DNA of 64,000 bases, taken from assembly GCA_006538405.1 (NCBI GenBank), contig BJKQ01000014.1, positions 1,240,001 through 1,304,000 of the forward strand, in the 5' to 3' direction. The notes beneath the pieces were generated by a model, which had not been told where the DNA came from, did no database searches, and was given only the letters and a program-made list of their open reading frames with translations. Shown piece after piece: positions 38,679 to 49,862 of the stretch. Positions within the stretch are counted from its first letter, which is position 1. Each line of letters opens with the position of its first letter. This stretch comes from Hansfordia pulvinata (taxonomy: Eukaryota; Ascomycota; Sordariomycetes; Xylariales). The position numbers and the translations under genes are program-made.

Positions 38679-40300
38679 GTCGGAGGATGTGACGGAGAAG
38701 ATGTAACGCAAAGTGTCGAGGGCATCGAAGCCGGCGGCCGCTACGACGTGCGACTTGGGCGCGGACGTCGGTGATGATGGGCAAGGCAAGCAGGTGGGCA
38801 GCGGTCGTCTATGGATACGGCTTATTCAGTCGCGGTCGCCGGCAGCATGGACAGGTGGCTGAATGTCCCCAGGGTGGTGGGCATTGGTGGCCAGCTAGGC
38901 AGCTGCCTTTCAGGTGAGGTCGCTGCCGTCAGCGATTGGGTAGGAGCTATGAATCAAGTTTGCCGCTGTGTGTCGTTGGGGGTGGGCGATTTGGTCAAAT
39001 GCGTTGCGCAAAGCTGTGTCGGAGTGTGACATGTGGACTGTCGTCAGTCAACATAAATCTGTCGCGACAACGGCACAATGAGGTACATCCATTGATGGAC
39101 CCGCGATAGAACGTGGCCAGGGGAGGCTGTGCCTGACCGACCTGACCTGCTGGATTGCGGCCAACCTCCGCTACATGCACATGGGTACCTACTCGTAGGT
39201 CCGAGTTGTCGCTGAATCCACCTCTGCGGGGTCCCATCTACATGTAATGCCAAACGTCCACGACCAAGTTCCGTGGAGACCGACGCCGAGGACAGTCGAC
39301 CGATGCGCTGAATGGGGCCTCAATCAACAGAGAGTAATATGCCAGTATATGTTGTTTACACCTACGGCATGAAGCCCCCAACCCCTCACCTACCTACGAG
39401 TATGTAGAGCTGCTTTCACCCGCTTCTCCTAAGTACATTGAAAGGTACTCGTACCTGTCAAACAGTAAGGGAAGCCGCACACCTACCTAGCAGGCCACAG
39501 TCCTGGTACGATGATGCAGGCCAAACACGGCGGATCAAGCTCAATCTCGGCTGACAAAGCGCGGAAGAAACTGAACTCGAACTCGAGGTGTCTTACGAGT
39601 ACTAACCTGCATCTCACGAGTCCCTATATCTGCGGTGGATGGCTCAAAATAAGTAAATAGAAGGAGCCTTCACCTACGAGTACCTGAGCGGCCACGCGAT
39701 TATGCGTAGCCCGGCTTACGGAGTACTCGTAGTAGGGTGTATTTTTTTCTAGACGCCCCTCTCGTCCAATCGTCGTCTGCTGGCGGTTTGCGAATACAAT
39801 TCCACCAAAAGCGCACATGCATCTCTCAGAGAATGGCGGGGTACCAAATGGCCCACCCCATCCTCAAGCGCCAAACCCCCAAGAAAGCCGCATGAAACGT
39901 TGGAACCGAAGACTGTATCGATGCACCGTCATATCGGATGCCCACTTTGAACTACATAATCGAAAAAGCCGACTTACTTGCTACGCACGCACCTCATCCG
40001 ACCACGGCCGTTGCTTCCTACTCGGATTTCGACTTGACTGTGTCCCTGCTGCAGCCTGCACTGCATGTCCGCGTTTACATCAAACATCACGGCTCAGATT
40101 TGGCGAGACTGGAAGTGGTTGTACCCACAGGTCTTACCGTCGTATTCTGACCACAATTCAGGTTCTGCCTGTCGATATCGGGGTTGAATCCATCCCGCAC
40201 AAGCAAGATCCGACACATCCCACTCAGGGACGGATACGGACAAGAGATCCGGCTGGAAGACAACACACTTGCACCGTGGTAGCAGACCGGAACTCCCACT
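38679..40300. other. Divergent promoter region between GH47 gene and ATG10
   Basis: No gene is supported. TACTCGTA/TACGAGTA words are dense between 39188 and 39731 (near 39189, 39404, 39438, 39595, 39677 and 39724). Confidence 0.6.
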
Positions 40301-41247
40301 ATGGCCCATACACACACTCACCGGTCTGATTATCACGGGTACCCGCACTTGACCGCCGATGAATTTACCGAAACCTGCCATTACCTTGACAGGAGATACT
40401 GCCGGGCCGCCCTGGGCCCGCTCCGCAAGCTCTGGCGACTGGGCGTCCACAGCTCGCTCGACTTCTCGGGCGAAGCGGCTTTCATCACCTTCCTGCAGAT
40501 CACGACGCCTCTACCCGACTACGCGGCCGAACATGACGACTTGGCAGACAGACTCGAAGGGTTCTCTTTGCAGGATCAGGGCAGTCCCGCTGAGGACGCC
40601 ATGATGGCTGAACTGGAGGACTCGGACAAGGTATGGGCACCCCTCTCTTCCCCTTCCGCAACCAGGTTCCCATGCTCACAGCAAACGCCTCGTCCAACTT
40701 GCAAAGGAAGCACTTCCCAAGCCGAAACCCCCTGCGTGGGCAGCAGGCCATGTCACCTACGAGGTGCACCTGCACCCGACATACCGCGTCCCTTGTCTCT
40801 GGTTCGCTCTTCATAATCTACCCTCCGACGAGCCGGCCCTCGATCCGGAGACAGTTTTCAGGCGTCTCGTACCAGATCAGTTCATAGACACGCTCCGCCG
40901 AGGGGGGGCTATCGGGGGCCTTTCGGTTGATGTAAGTGTGATTTGCTCCAGGCCTAAAGGAGAGAAGCAGTCAGTCGGCGGCAGCCACGAACTGGATTTG
41001 AATTCTGTCTTTGAATTCTTTATTTCTAAATCCGATTTTTTTTTGAGACATTCGTAGCTAACTCTTGCGGCAGCATCACCCTGTCACGGGTGTGCCGGCT
41101 TTCTTCATACACCCATGTCTCCTGGGCGATGCGATGGCTGAATTTAACTGCTCAAAAGCAGACTACCTGATGGTCTGGCTTGGTCTCGTGGGTGCGTGCG
41201 TCGGGCTCTGGGTTCCAAGGGAGTTGGCAATGGCACCGGGCGACTGA
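40301..41247 (+). CDS. ATG10: Autophagy-related E2-like enzyme Atg10
   Basis: E2-like enzyme that transfers Atg12 to Atg5 in autophagosome formation. Three exons: 40301..40630, 40707..40931 and 41074..41247; introns are 76 and 142 bp; 242 aa. The N-terminus reads YPHLTADEFTETCHYLDRRY and GPLRKLWRLG. Exon 2 gives VTYEVHLHPTYRVPCLWFAL and FRRLVPDQF. Exon 3 gives HHPVTGVPAFFIHPC with catalytic Cys200, then GDAMAEFNCSKADYLMVWL and GLVGACVGLWVP. The first acceptor (CAAAG at 40706) is the one that keeps frame with the only good donor; a CACAG 25 bp earlier would not. It converges with the RRM gene, with 295 bp between stops. Family call is secure; the join near residue 110 is slightly less so. Confidence 0.9.
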
Positions 41248-41542
41248 TAACAATCACCAAATTGGCGAAGGGCAGGCAGTCTCGCACTTCCCAGCCGGAA
41301 ATTGGGCACCGGTCTCAAGTGCCTATCGCTCAATGCAGGCAAGCAATCGGCTGGCCGCGGTTTAGTTGCCCGTCTGTGATGGCTGGTTGCTGGCTAGAGC
41401 CATGTTGTGGCAGACGACTGGAAAGTGTAGAGGCACAGCAGACGCGGTGGCACCGCCGGCTGCCAACGGACGACAGTCCCTTTGGCGCCAGTATTTCTGG
41501 CAGCGGTGAGACGGTCTGAGCCCTGGGGCATAGAAGCCATGC

Positions 41543-42228
41543 TCACTCTTCGTCGCTGTCCTCCTCCATGGCTACATCCTCGTCACTTTCTTCATCTTCC
41601 TCGTCTTCATCGGTGCGCGTGCGCTTGTGGCTTCGCTCGTCGGGACTGTTGGCGTCCGTCATGACACGGTCGGCACTGGCGTTATTCGAAGATGGCTTGG
41701 AGGGCAGTCCATGAGATGATGAGGCATTGACAGCGGCAGGCGGGGCAGAGCCGGGCGCGGGCGCGTTGAAGATGCTCTGCTGAGTTTCTGTCATCTCGAC
41801 GTTGGCGGCGGCTGATCCAGGGAGTTTGTAGGTGCCGTCGAGCTTGGCTATGATGTCTGATTTAGACTTGGCATACTGGATGCTCTGGTGAAGTGAAATG
41901 AGTGTCAGTTGCTCATATTCGAGTCGTAAATGCGCGGCAACTATGTGGTGTGGGAAATGTGTTGGAGACTCACGAGATCCTTGCCGAGGAAAGAGAAGCC
42001 ATTGAGGGACCTCATAGCCTGAGTCGCGGCTTGTGTGTCACGGAAGACAACATGAGCCTGGCCTCGCATGGACATAGTCTTGAGAGCCACAATGTCGAGA
42101 ACAGGTCCATAGGTGGAAAAGAGCAGATAGAGGGCGGTCTTGAGGTCGGCCTTTTGGACTTTTGAAGAGGGCAGGTTCGTCACATAGAGGGTCTGATTTG
42201 GGGGAATGGGGGCAGCTTTGGTAGCCAT
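41543..42228 (-). CDS. U1A/U2B''-type spliceosomal RNA-binding protein, single RRM
   Basis: Component of the U1 or U2 snRNP. Two exons, 42228..41974 and 41884..41543, with an 89-bp intron in phase 0; 198 aa. The N-terminal RRM has RNP2 (LYVTNL), RNP1 (RGQAHVVF) and the U1A/U2B'' signature around GKDL-SIQYAKSKSD, then IAKLDGTYKLPG. The rest is Ala/Ser-rich with a basic KRTRT stretch and an acidic tail ending EEDSDEE. The stop overlaps a donor-like GTGAGC in the last codons (GAAGAGTGAGC), but no second RRM is found in the 295 bp before the convergent ATG10 stop. Human U1A and U2B'' have two RRMs and yeast Msl1 has one. U1 versus U2 assignment is open. Confidence 0.85.
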
Positions 42229-43072
42229 GGTGACAGCAGCGTTGGTGTTTTGGCCGATGACGGTTGGAGTTGCTAGCTGGAAGAGGCGCGAGAAGAAAAT
42301 GAAGCTGTTGAGAGCCGCGGTGGTGGATGTGGAGGGTGTGCGTCGGCGAACGAAAAGCAGACTTGGCTCAGCGCTGTTGGGCACTCAGAGGGTCGTCAAA
42401 ATCTGATGGCTGTCCAGGAAGCACGAGTGACTGCTCATACCGTGTTTGCGCCTCGAGGTTGTCGTCGCTGTCACCGTCGCCGTCGTCGCGAGAATAGGTG
42501 TGAAGGTGCTCCGCTGGGTACTGTGGGTGACGAAACTGGCACGGCGACAAGGACCCTCCAGCTTCGGTCGTTGCAGCGGGGAGGTTGGCAAGTATACTCA
42601 TGTACCGGAGCCATGAACTTTCGCGTAGTACTGCCTGTACAAGTATTCAGGCTCAAGTGGTACCTAGCTGACATGTAGATAGACACTTTCCACAGCGGTT
42701 AGATGCCTTGTTGGTCTGTCGAAGTACCTGGGAGAGTCGGCCGCCAGGGCGGGAAGAAGGTTATCGCTTAGATACATATCAGTCGTTTTAGCCATTCTGC
42801 GCCTAAAATCGACTGAGCGACGCCGGTACCTAAGCGCACTACGAGGCGCAGTCATCCAGATACCGGTACCTCCACTTACGAACCCGGAGTACGTACATGA
42901 TGGAAGTGCACCACCTGCTGGCCCCTCGTTAGCTCCCGAGCTCCCCATCTACAACATCATCGCCAGAACGACTGTGATAGTAGAGAGCTACTCCTATCAC
43001 GCTGCGCCCGCGCATTCTATTCAAACCCATTGCCCTATCTCCAACCCAAGGGCCGACTGTACAACACGGAAA
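42229..43072. other. Divergent promoter region
   Basis: It separates the RRM gene and ARPC1. GGTACCTA-type words occur near 42658, 42826 and 42866. No coding frame is supported. Confidence 0.6.
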
Positions 43073-44229
43073 ATGGCGCCCCCGAGGTTCATCATCTCTT
43101 CCATCGACCGATTGCCGACCATTCCTTCTCCGCCGACCGCAAGCTGCTCGCCGTCGCCAAGGACTCGGCAGTCGAGCTCTACGGCCGCGTCGGAGGTGCC
43201 TTCAAGCTCAAGGACGAGCTCAAGGGCCACGACAAGACAATCACCAGCGTCGACATTGCACCTAACTCGGGCCGTATCGTCACTTGCTCCCAGGATCGCA
43301 ATGCTCTCGTGTGGGAGCCCTCTCCCCAGGGTTGGAAGCCCACCCTGGTCCTGTTGCGTATCGCCCGCGCCGCCACCTTTGTCCGTTGGTCGCCTTCCGA
43401 GACCAAATTTGCCGTCGGCTCAGGTGACCGCGTCATTGCCATCTGCTACTTCGAGGAGGAGAACGATTGGTGGGTGTCGAAGCACCTGAAAAAGCCCATC
43501 CGCAGCACTATCACCACCCTCAACTGGCATCCCAACTCGGTCCTGCTGGCTGCCGGCTCTACCGATGCCCACGCCCGTGTCTTCTCTGCCTTCATCAAGG
43601 GCGTTGACCAGCGACCCGATCCTGGCGTTTGGGGCGAGCGCCTGCCCTTCAACACGGTCTGTGGCGAGTATCTCAACAACTCGGCTGGCTGGGTGCATGC
43701 CGTGTCTTTCTCGCCTTCGGGCGACGCTCTGGCGTTTGCGGCCCACGATAGCAGCATCACCGTCGTTTATCCCCAGGGCCCTGACCAGCCTCCGCGTGCT
43801 GTCATTAGCGTGAACACGCAGCTGTTGCCGTTCATGAGCCTGCTGTGGAACACCGAAGACGAGATCATCGCTGCGGGCTACGATTGCGAGCCTTTTCGCC
43901 TACGAGGTGGGCCACAGGGTTGGCAGTTGGCGGGGTCGCTCGAGTCCAAGGCGTCGTCGGCTGGCGACGGGGTCCGCGACGAGTCGGCGCTCAACATGTT
44001 CCGCCAGATGGATCTGAAGGGAAAGGTGAAAGACGACACGCAGCTGAAGACGACGCACCAGAACACAATCTCCACTCTGCGCACCTTTGAGGGCGATGGT
44101 AACAAAGTGACCAAGTTCACCAGTAAGTATTCTCTCTAAAGACGACAATCAGGGGAGACCTTGTTGCTGACCATGATGCGCCATTTAGCAAGCGGTGTTG
44201 ACGGAAGAGTTGTGATCTGGACCGTCTAG
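43073..44229 (+). CDS. ARC40: Arp2/3 complex subunit 1 (ARPC1/Arc40), WD40 protein; frame break at codon 4
   Basis: Beta-propeller subunit of the Arp2/3 actin-nucleating complex, acting at endocytic actin patches. Exons run to 44122 and from 44189 to 44229; the intron is 66 bp and rebuilds ACC A/CA (KFT-TSGVDGRVVIWTV). About 369 aa. Seen: PEVHHLFHRPIADHSFSAD, LKGHDKTITSVDIAPNSGR, ITTLNWHPNSVLLAAGSTDA and SALNMFRQMDLKGK. The natural ATG at 43073 (ATGGCG) is one base out of phase with the rest. The C run at 43079-43083 has five C where six would give MAPPEVHHLF. The main frame has no in-frame ATG upstream. A consensus error in the C run is the likeliest cause; a true frameshift or an unseen 5' exon are alternatives. 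Confidence 0.88.
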
Positions 44230-45036
44230 GAAGAAACTGTACATTGCATGTCACGTAGATCTACATCCTTTCGACAAACGAAGTCCAGTCACTGACGGCG
44301 AGATGATTCGAGCGAGCGCCTGCATCCGAGAGGACTCTCCAGTAGGTAGCCAATGACGGAGATACGAATCACACCGTGCACTAGGGCCCTTTACACACAC
44401 GAGTCCGACAAACCTCTCCGGGAATGGAACTGGAGTTTATGTTGACTCCAGTTAGATAGGTAGGCGAGTGTCCTGACAAAGCGTGTGCAGCCAATTTGAA
44501 ACTGAGCCCGGTCCAGCTTTGATAGTCTATCGAAGTGCCCGATCCCTTACATACCCACGATGCGCACGATGATCGAAGCCCATCCAGCGCGTGAGCCTGA
44601 ACTGCTCAAGATCGCGGAATCATGGAGAAGGGCGGGGTGGAGTTTCGGCGCGGGTACGAGTACTTCAGTGCGTCGCAGATGCAAGGTACCTGCAAGTACC
44701 GGCCAAGGTACGTTCACGCTGCACAACCATGTGATTGCAGACGGGAAGAGGGTTCAGGGTGCGAGTACGAGTCTCTACCTGACGTGGGTTTTGTTTTGTT
44801 TGGGTGTTGCCCCTCCCCCGCTCTGGGCCTGCCCTCCTGCTGTGGCGCACCTCAGCGTGCGTAGACGGCGCCGTCTGGCCGCCACGGAAGAAGGCCGGCG
44901 TATCCAATGTGATTACCAGTAGTGCTTTTATTTTGACGTTATTCCCAACCTGCATCCCATCTTCTTCCCCAACCTCGTTCTCCCCCAAACGCAATACTTC
45001 AACACCATTCCTCCTCCGTCCCGTGTACTGTCGACG
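44230..45036. other. Intergenic: ARPC1 3' flank and RNA1 promoter
   Basis: No gene is supported. TACGAGTA-type words occur near 44655 and 44763. The last 100 bases are C/T-rich leader. Confidence 0.6.
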
Positions 45037-46308
45037 ATGGCGACCGACCCTTCCAAGATCTTCTCCCTCGAGGGCAAGGTCCTCAAGCTCGACACGGAGC
45101 AGGACCTCGAGGCCCACATTGCCCCCCTCCGTGAGATGCAGGATGTCGAGGAGGTACGCATGCTTGGCAATACCCTCGGCGTCGGCGCCTGCAAGCTGCT
45201 CGGCGAGGTCCTTGCGACCAAGAAGTCTCTCAAGATCGCCAACCTTGCCGACATCTTCACCGGCCGCCTGCTTAACGAGATCCCCGAGGCCCTGTCCTCA
45301 CTGCTGACCTCGATTCTCAACATGCCCAACCTGACCACCATCAACCTCAACGACAACGCCTTCGGCCTCAACACCCAGGCGCCTCTCGTCGCCTTCCTCA
45401 ACAGTCACGTTCCTCTCCAGCACCTCTACCTCAACAACAACGGTCTCGGCCCCCATGCCGGCATTCTCATTGCCGATGCGCTGTCCGAGCTCCACGCCAA
45501 AAAAGTCGACGCCCGCAAGGCTAGCCAGGACGTTCCCGATCTCGAGACCGTCATCTGCGGACGCAACCGCCTTGAGAACGGCAGCATGACCGCCTGGGCC
45601 AAGGCATACTCCCTTCACAACAAGGTCAAGGTGATCAAGATGGTCCAGAACGGCATCCGCCAGGAGGGAATCTCTCACCTACTCAGCGAGGGTCTCAAAC
45701 ATACCACTCAGCTGAAGGTCCTGGACCTGCAAGACAACACTTTCACCCTTATGGGCGCCCGTGCGCTCGCCAAGGTTGCCCCTCTCTGGGCCGACGTCCA
45801 GGAGCTGGGTATTGGCGACTCTCTGCTTGGTGCCAAGGGCGGTTTCCTTTTCGCCAAAGCTCTTTCTCGTGGTGCCAACTCCAAGCTGGAGATCCTCCGC
45901 CTGCAGTACAACGAAATCACTGCACCGGGAGTCAAGGGCTTCGCTGAGGCTGCGAAGACAGCTCTGCCTGCCCTTCGCAAGATCGAGCTGAACGGAAACA
46001 AGTTCACCGAGGATGACGAGTCCATCCTTGCCCTGACTGCTTTGTTGGAGGAGCGCAAGGAAAAGCACGGTGATGAGGACGTTGATGATGACGCTTGGGG
46101 CGTGGACAGCCTGAGCGACTTGGAGGATCTGGACTCAGATGAGGAAGAGGAAACGTGGTCTGACGAAGAAGACGAGGACGTATCTCCCGAGGCTCGCGCC
46201 GAGAAGTTGGTCAAGGAGGCCGAAGAGGCCCAAGAAGAGCCCACAGTCCAGCTCCAGGACAAGGATGTCGAAGCCTTGGCCAAGAAGCTGGGCCAAACGC
46301 AGGTTTAG
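45037..46308 (+). CDS. RNA1: Ran GTPase-activating protein (RanGAP1/Rna1)
   Basis: Stimulates GTP hydrolysis by Ran on the cytoplasmic side, maintaining the gradient for nuclear transport. A single exon encodes 423 aa from ATG at 45037. Residues about 20-345 are RanGAP-type leucine-rich repeats: MPNLTTINLNDNAFGLNTQ, LQHLYLNNNGLGPHAG, VICGRNRLENGS, LKVLDLQDNTFT and LRKIELNGNKF. A strongly acidic stretch follows (DVDDDAWGVDSLSDLEDLDS; DEEEETWSDEEDED), typical of the family and used in Ran binding. The C-terminus is a short charged helix (KDVEALAKKLGQTQV). Codon use is strongly C-biased, as for a well-expressed housekeeping gene. It converges on DNM1. Identity is secure. Confidence 0.96.
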   Translation: MATDPSKIFSLEGKVLKLDTEQDLEAHIAPLREMQDVEEVRMLGNTLGVGACKLLGEVLATKKSLKIANLADIFTGRLLNEIPEALSSLLTSILNMPNLTTINLNDNAFGLNTQAPLVAFLNSHVPLQHLYLNNNGLGPHAGILIADALSELHAKKVDARKASQDVPDLETVICGRNRLENGSMTAWAKAYSLHNKVKVIKMVQNGIRQEGISHLLSEGLKHTTQLKVLDLQDNTFTLMGARALAKVAPLWADVQELGIGDSLLGAKGGFLFAKALSRGANSKLEILRLQYNEITAPGVKGFAEAAKTALPALRKIELNGNKFTEDDESILALTALLEERKEKHGDEDVDDDAWGVDSLSDLEDLDSDEEEETWSDEEDEDVSPEARAEKLVKEAEEAQEEPTVQLQDKDVEALAKKLGQTQV

Positions 46309-47323
46309 AGCCGGCCGAGTAGGTGATAGCAACCCGCCAACCGCCTCCACTTTCGGCAACCAGGCCACAGTGCTCTGGTTTGGGTAGGAGAGACAGTGCG
46401 TGCTCAAGGCTGACCCGTGCCCTTGCCAGCCCGCACGTCATGAACGAATGACGAGAAGACCGGTCGATACCCTGGATACATCCCACATGACATTTCACAT
46501 AGTAAACTAGCCCTAGCCATTTCCAACAGCCTTGCGTGGAGCCGTGTGCCTGTGAAGTTGTATGTCTGCATTGACCCGTCTATGTTCTCTGTCGGGCTTC
46601 ATGGACCAGGTCTGGCCGCCGTGTTATAGTCGCCAAAGGATTATGTGACCTGCCTTAGCTTTCAGTGCATGGCCGATTTGGAGAATTAGAAGTCCGATGC
46701 TATTGGGGCACCAAGACAGCCAGTCCTTGTTTTTCCGTTGACGTGCTCCGAGTATGCTCGTATGCCTTACGGGTTTCTTGTCAGATATCGACGATTGGGA
46801 GAAATACCTCTCAACAAAAACCCAGTTGGAAGCCCTCAGGCACCGTCATCTGGACAACCGTCAATACTGCGAGGGCAGAATGCACGCCAGCGGTACCGCG
46901 ATCCTCTGCTCGGGCTGGTAAAAATGTCCGATGAACGTCAAAGACAGATTTAGTCTCATTCCTCAATCAGACCAAGTAGTCCCATGGAAGTATTCGCCAC
47001 GGGCTGAAGATAGGGGAGGATATATCTAAGCATACAACGTGAGCAGCGTGGCCCGGCTATGCGCCATACATCCCCATTGAGACCGGCAAGGGTGTCGCCA
47101 CCCATATATTCATACATGTCGCAAGGACCTGGGGACATTGATGGGGTCGCAATTGCAAGCTCCAACGCGCCCTGTTGAGGTGGGGTGGCCTGCCACGCCG
47201 CGGACTGAAGGGAGATTGTGGCCCGAGGCTTCGACTGTCATACCATTCCAAGTGCCCCTCCAAGATCTGATACACGTAATACAATTCAGATTTTTCTTAC
47301 AACCCAAAAGCACCCCGACATCT
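46309..47323. other. Convergent 3' intergenic region
   Basis: It holds the 3' flanks of RNA1 and DNM1. Nothing coding is supported. Confidence 0.6.
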
Positions 47324-49862
47324 CTATAATACCTCGCCAATGATCTTGGCTGCCTCACGGTATGTCTCCAGCAGCTTCTCGCACTTCTCACGCTCCTTCT
47401 TGACGCCGTCGTCCTCGTAAAGCAGCTCCTCAAAGAGAGCCTCCTTGTAAAGCGAGCTGACGAGACGGTTCTGCACCACGTCTTTACAGTGGTTGACAAG
47501 AAGGTGCATGACGGCTTTGGGAACCTGATCAGCGATGGACTCCCGAACAATGTTGAAGTAGGAAGATATCAGAGCACGGATCAGCTCGGTCTCCATGGCC
47601 TCACGTTCCGTCAAAGCCGGCTCAACATTTTCGCCCTGCGTAAAGGTCAGCAATGCAGGCTCGATTCCCGAGGGATATCAAACTCACTATTTGGGAACTC
47701 AGTCCAAAGCTAGCAGATTGCGGGCTGCCTTGCTCCTGCAACAAGCCGGTATTGATCGCAGGTCGGTGGACGACTTTGTCCTCTCCTCGGCGAATGCTCT
47801 GGCTGAAGCTAGGCTCTGCACTCTGGCTAACGTGGCGAGGAAGCGACGAGGGGGTGCCGGCGCCAGGGCTTGAGGAGAAAGACTGGCTACCTTCCTTCCC
47901 AAAGAAGTAGTTCAGGAATGAATCTCGCGTGTTACCAGCCGAGTGCACATTGAGTCTGCTGGGGGAGCCTGGCCTCGCGCCGTTCAAGGCCGACGCAATG
48001 CTGCCGGTCCCGTTCTCACGAATAGCAGGCGACAAGCTTCTGGCATTCTTGGAAATGTGTTTCCGGGAGTGAGAGCCATCTCCCTTCTCGGTCACCGCAT
48101 CTTCGTCGTCCTCTGGCGTCTCGGTACCATTCGCACCGCCCGTCTCCTTCAGGCGTCGTTTTTCGCGTCTCTCCCGCTCGTCTTGAATCAGTTTCTTCCT
48201 TTCGCGCTCCTGCTTGTTGCTGACGACATTGCTCATGGCAGCAGCCGCACCAAGGAAGTTGGGGTGGTTGGTGTTGATGTAAGCGCGCTGGATCGAAATA
48301 AGAGACTCAACGTAAGACGACGCAGGACCGAGACGCTCCCGTAACAAGTCCGACACAACCTCAATCAGCTTGCCTTGAAGGCGAGGGTAGCGGGAGAGCT
48401 CGGTGGACCCGCAAGTGTGGCAGATTTTGATGAGCTCCTCGTATACGAGCTCAACGCAACGCTGGCTGGGTATCTCGAGCATCTTGATTTGGGGTTTCAC
48501 AAGCAGGTCGAAAGCCATCTCCGGCACGAACAGGCTAGGTCGAGGTCCAGTAGAGTTGCGAATAGCTGTCCTGATGTCCAGTGCAGAGAGGTTCGATGTG
48601 GGATCGATGGACTCGAGAGAGCTTCCAAAGACAGAGTTGAAGATGTAGTAGATGCGAGCGCCTCCGGACAGCTCCTTGGTGGATATCTCGGTAGAAGTTC
48701 CGTCGATTGAAGAGATGAATGAGGTCGCGAAACGGGTCATGAGCTGCAGTATCATGGACCCGCGGTGTTCCTTGCCACTGAAATGCATGTCACCATAGCT
48801 AGCAAGCTCCTGCTGCGTCTGGCCCATGAGCGTATTAAGGCGGGCTTTAATATCCGGCAGGCGCTCGCGGATGTGTGTCATTAAAGTCTGGTTAAGGGTT
48901 TTAGCAAGGAATTGCGTGCCGCAGCGCGTGGCGATGTTGCGGTAGGCGGGGTGGTGTTTGAAAAAGTCGTTCTCGGCCTGAAGGGCCTCCTCCATAGGCC
49001 GGTTGCCCTGGATGTCCTGCTGGGAGCGGTTGACCACACCGATAAAGCCGAGCTTCAGGGGGTAGACCCTGCCGGAGAGAATATCGAGGGCATTGGTGCC
49101 ATGGTCCATCAGGTCGACTTTTGTGAGGACACCGATAGTCCTGCGACCGAGGGGGTCGACATGCCGAGCGAGTTTAAGTGCTTCCGAGTTGACAATGTCG
49201 ACATTGGCAGGAGAGACGGCGAGGATGATGCTGTTAGGCTTAGCCGTATATTCCGAGATGAGAGTGCGCGTCTGTTTCTCAATATCCGCCGGCTGGTCGC
49301 CGATGGGTACCTTGGTCAAGCCAGGCAAATCGACGAGAGTAAGGTTTAGGACATGCGGAGAGTAGACCTTCAGGTTGATAGGTTGGCGATTGATGCCCTT
49401 GTTGTTGCCGGCTACACGGGAGGTCTCGGTCTCGATCTCGCGCTTGACATCACCAAAGTCAGTGAACCTGCGACTGGGAATGTGGTGAAACTCAGCCCAC
49501 TCGGAGCGCCGAGCCTGATTCGGGTTACGGAGGCCAGCGGGGACCTCGGGTTCGGATTCGTCCTCTTCGACGTTGATGAGCTGGAGGATGAGAGGCCTGC
49601 GGGTGACGATACCACTTCCACGAGGCAGGAAGTCGCGGCCGACAATGTTTTCGAGCACGGAAGACTTGCCAGCGGATTGAGAGCCGACGACAACCTGAGG
49701 GGTATCCAGTCAGTACACTTGGAACAAAAATTTTCTCCTAGGCGCTGCTAGAGGTCAACTCACAATTTGGGGCAGATCAAGGGAATCGGTGCCGATGGTG
49801 TTGAAAACGAGATCCTGCAGCTGGTTGACGACGCGCAGCAGGTCGTCGCCAAGTGCGGCCAT
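47324..49862 (-). CDS. DNM1: Dynamin-related GTPase Dnm1 (mitochondrial and peroxisomal fission)
   Basis: Self-assembling GTPase that constricts mitochondria and peroxisomes. Three exons: 49862..49764 (33 codons), 49694..47688 (669 codons) and 47635..47324. All joins are in phase 0 (PQI-VVVGSQSAGKSS; SSQI-GENVEPAL); 805 aa. The GTPase domain has P-loop GSQSAGKSS at 37-45, DLPG at 155-158 and TKVD at 224-227. The middle domain includes FVPEMAFDLLVKPQIKMLEI and YPRLQGKLIEVVSDLLRERL. A charged, Ser-rich insert (KQERERKKLIQDERERREKR) with NYFFGKEG follows, then the GED in the last exon, ending EAAKIIGEVL. Length and insert fit Dnm1 rather than Vps1 (about 700 aa, no such insert). Confidence 0.94.
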
